64,000 bases of DNA. It comes from Pseudomonas fluorescens (GTDB lineage: Bacteria > Pseudomonadota > Gammaproteobacteria > Pseudomonadales > Pseudomonadaceae). This document shows positions 63,954 through 64,000 of the stretch, in pieces. Within the stretch, counting starts at the first letter, position 1. The number at the start of each line of letters is the position of its first letter. The stretch spans positions 1,240,001 through 1,304,000 of the forward strand of contig NZ_CABVIR010000001.1 in assembly GCF_902498065.1 (NCBI RefSeq). The letters are read 5' to 3'. A program made the translations under genes and the position numbers. Under the pieces are notes generated by a model, which had not been told where the DNA came from, made no database searches, and worked only from the letters and a program-made list of their open reading frames with translations.

Positions 63954-63965
63954 ACCCGTCGCCAT
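63931..63965 (-). terminator. Terminator for a minus-strand gene beyond the window
   Basis: ATGGCGACGGG (63937-63947) pairs with CCCGTCGCCAT (63955-63965). A run of A residues on the plus strand before it (63930-63937) becomes a T-run on the minus strand, so the hairpin terminates a gene coming from the right, outside the window. It overlaps the phaR stop. Confidence 0.7.
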
Positions 63966-64000
63966 TGGTGCTGCCGGCCTGATTTGACTTACTTGTTACC

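Noticed and set aside
1..64000. CRISPR arrays, tRNA or rRNA genes, transposases, phage genes
   Set aside because: None could be recognised; the only clear dispersed repeat is the REPIN at 63221-63315.

Overview
The window looks like a chromosomal segment of a Pseudomonas of the fluorescens group. Supporting this are a GC-rich background, an OprD-family porin, an OprI/Lpp-like lipoprotein, PhaR, a typical pseudomonad REP/REPIN pair at 63221-63315, and many recognisable FNR/Anr boxes. Identities come from reading the translations and known family motifs; no database search was possible.

Layout. (1) 1-4091: a truncated P-type cation ATPase and a Kup potassium transporter. (2) 4318-11247: a PmrB/PmrA-like two-component pair divergent from a redox module of a PepSY protein, a DUF2271 protein carrying a flavinylation-like motif, a PepSY/flavodoxin/ferredoxin-reductase fusion and ApbE, followed by a VIT-type Fe/Mn transporter. 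(3) 11300-13424: an AT-rich insert with a glycosyltransferase, a 2-oxoglutarate/Fe(II) oxygenase and an apparent RTX-protein tail. (4) 13602-41557: a large stress and low-oxygen block. It holds a P1B-5-like ATPase fused to hemerythrin, an APC antiporter, Hsp20, a beta-CASP nuclease, six two-domain universal stress proteins, a BON protein, a second FtsH, a K+ channel, phosphoketolase, an Anr/FNR paralogue, an alcohol dehydrogenase, a GNAT enzyme, a diguanylate cyclase, a DUF4010 membrane protein, a diheme cytochrome c, two phosphoribosyltransferases, a PRPP-synthetase paralogue and a flavin reductase. Remnants of an erythromycin-esterase-like gene and a hydrolase lie beside one phosphoribosyltransferase. 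(5) 41868-45846: an operon of a sialidase-like BNR protein, a small membrane protein and an LtaS-like sulfatase. (6) 45919-52953: SulP, a chemoreceptor, a small foreign-looking patch with a truncated HExxH peptidase, MaoC, an unknown protein and an AI-2E exporter. (7) 53026-63136: a FixL/FixJ-like pair divergent from a carboxylate uptake and activation operon (acyl-CoA ligase, DUF485, ActP-like symporter, large acyl-CoA dehydrogenase, OprD porin). (8) 63432-63953: PhaR.

How it works together. The strongest system-level signal is in region 4. Thirteen perfect or near-perfect TTGAT-N4-ATCAA sites lie about 60-130 bp upstream of its genes, and an Anr-like Fe-S regulator is encoded in the middle. 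I read this as a dedicated oxygen-limitation regulon combining proteostasis (Hsp20, FtsH), energy (phosphoketolase, alcohol dehydrogenase, antiporter), nucleotide/PRPP metabolism, c-di-GMP and Usp signalling. The second notable system is the extracytosolic flavin electron-transfer module of region 2.
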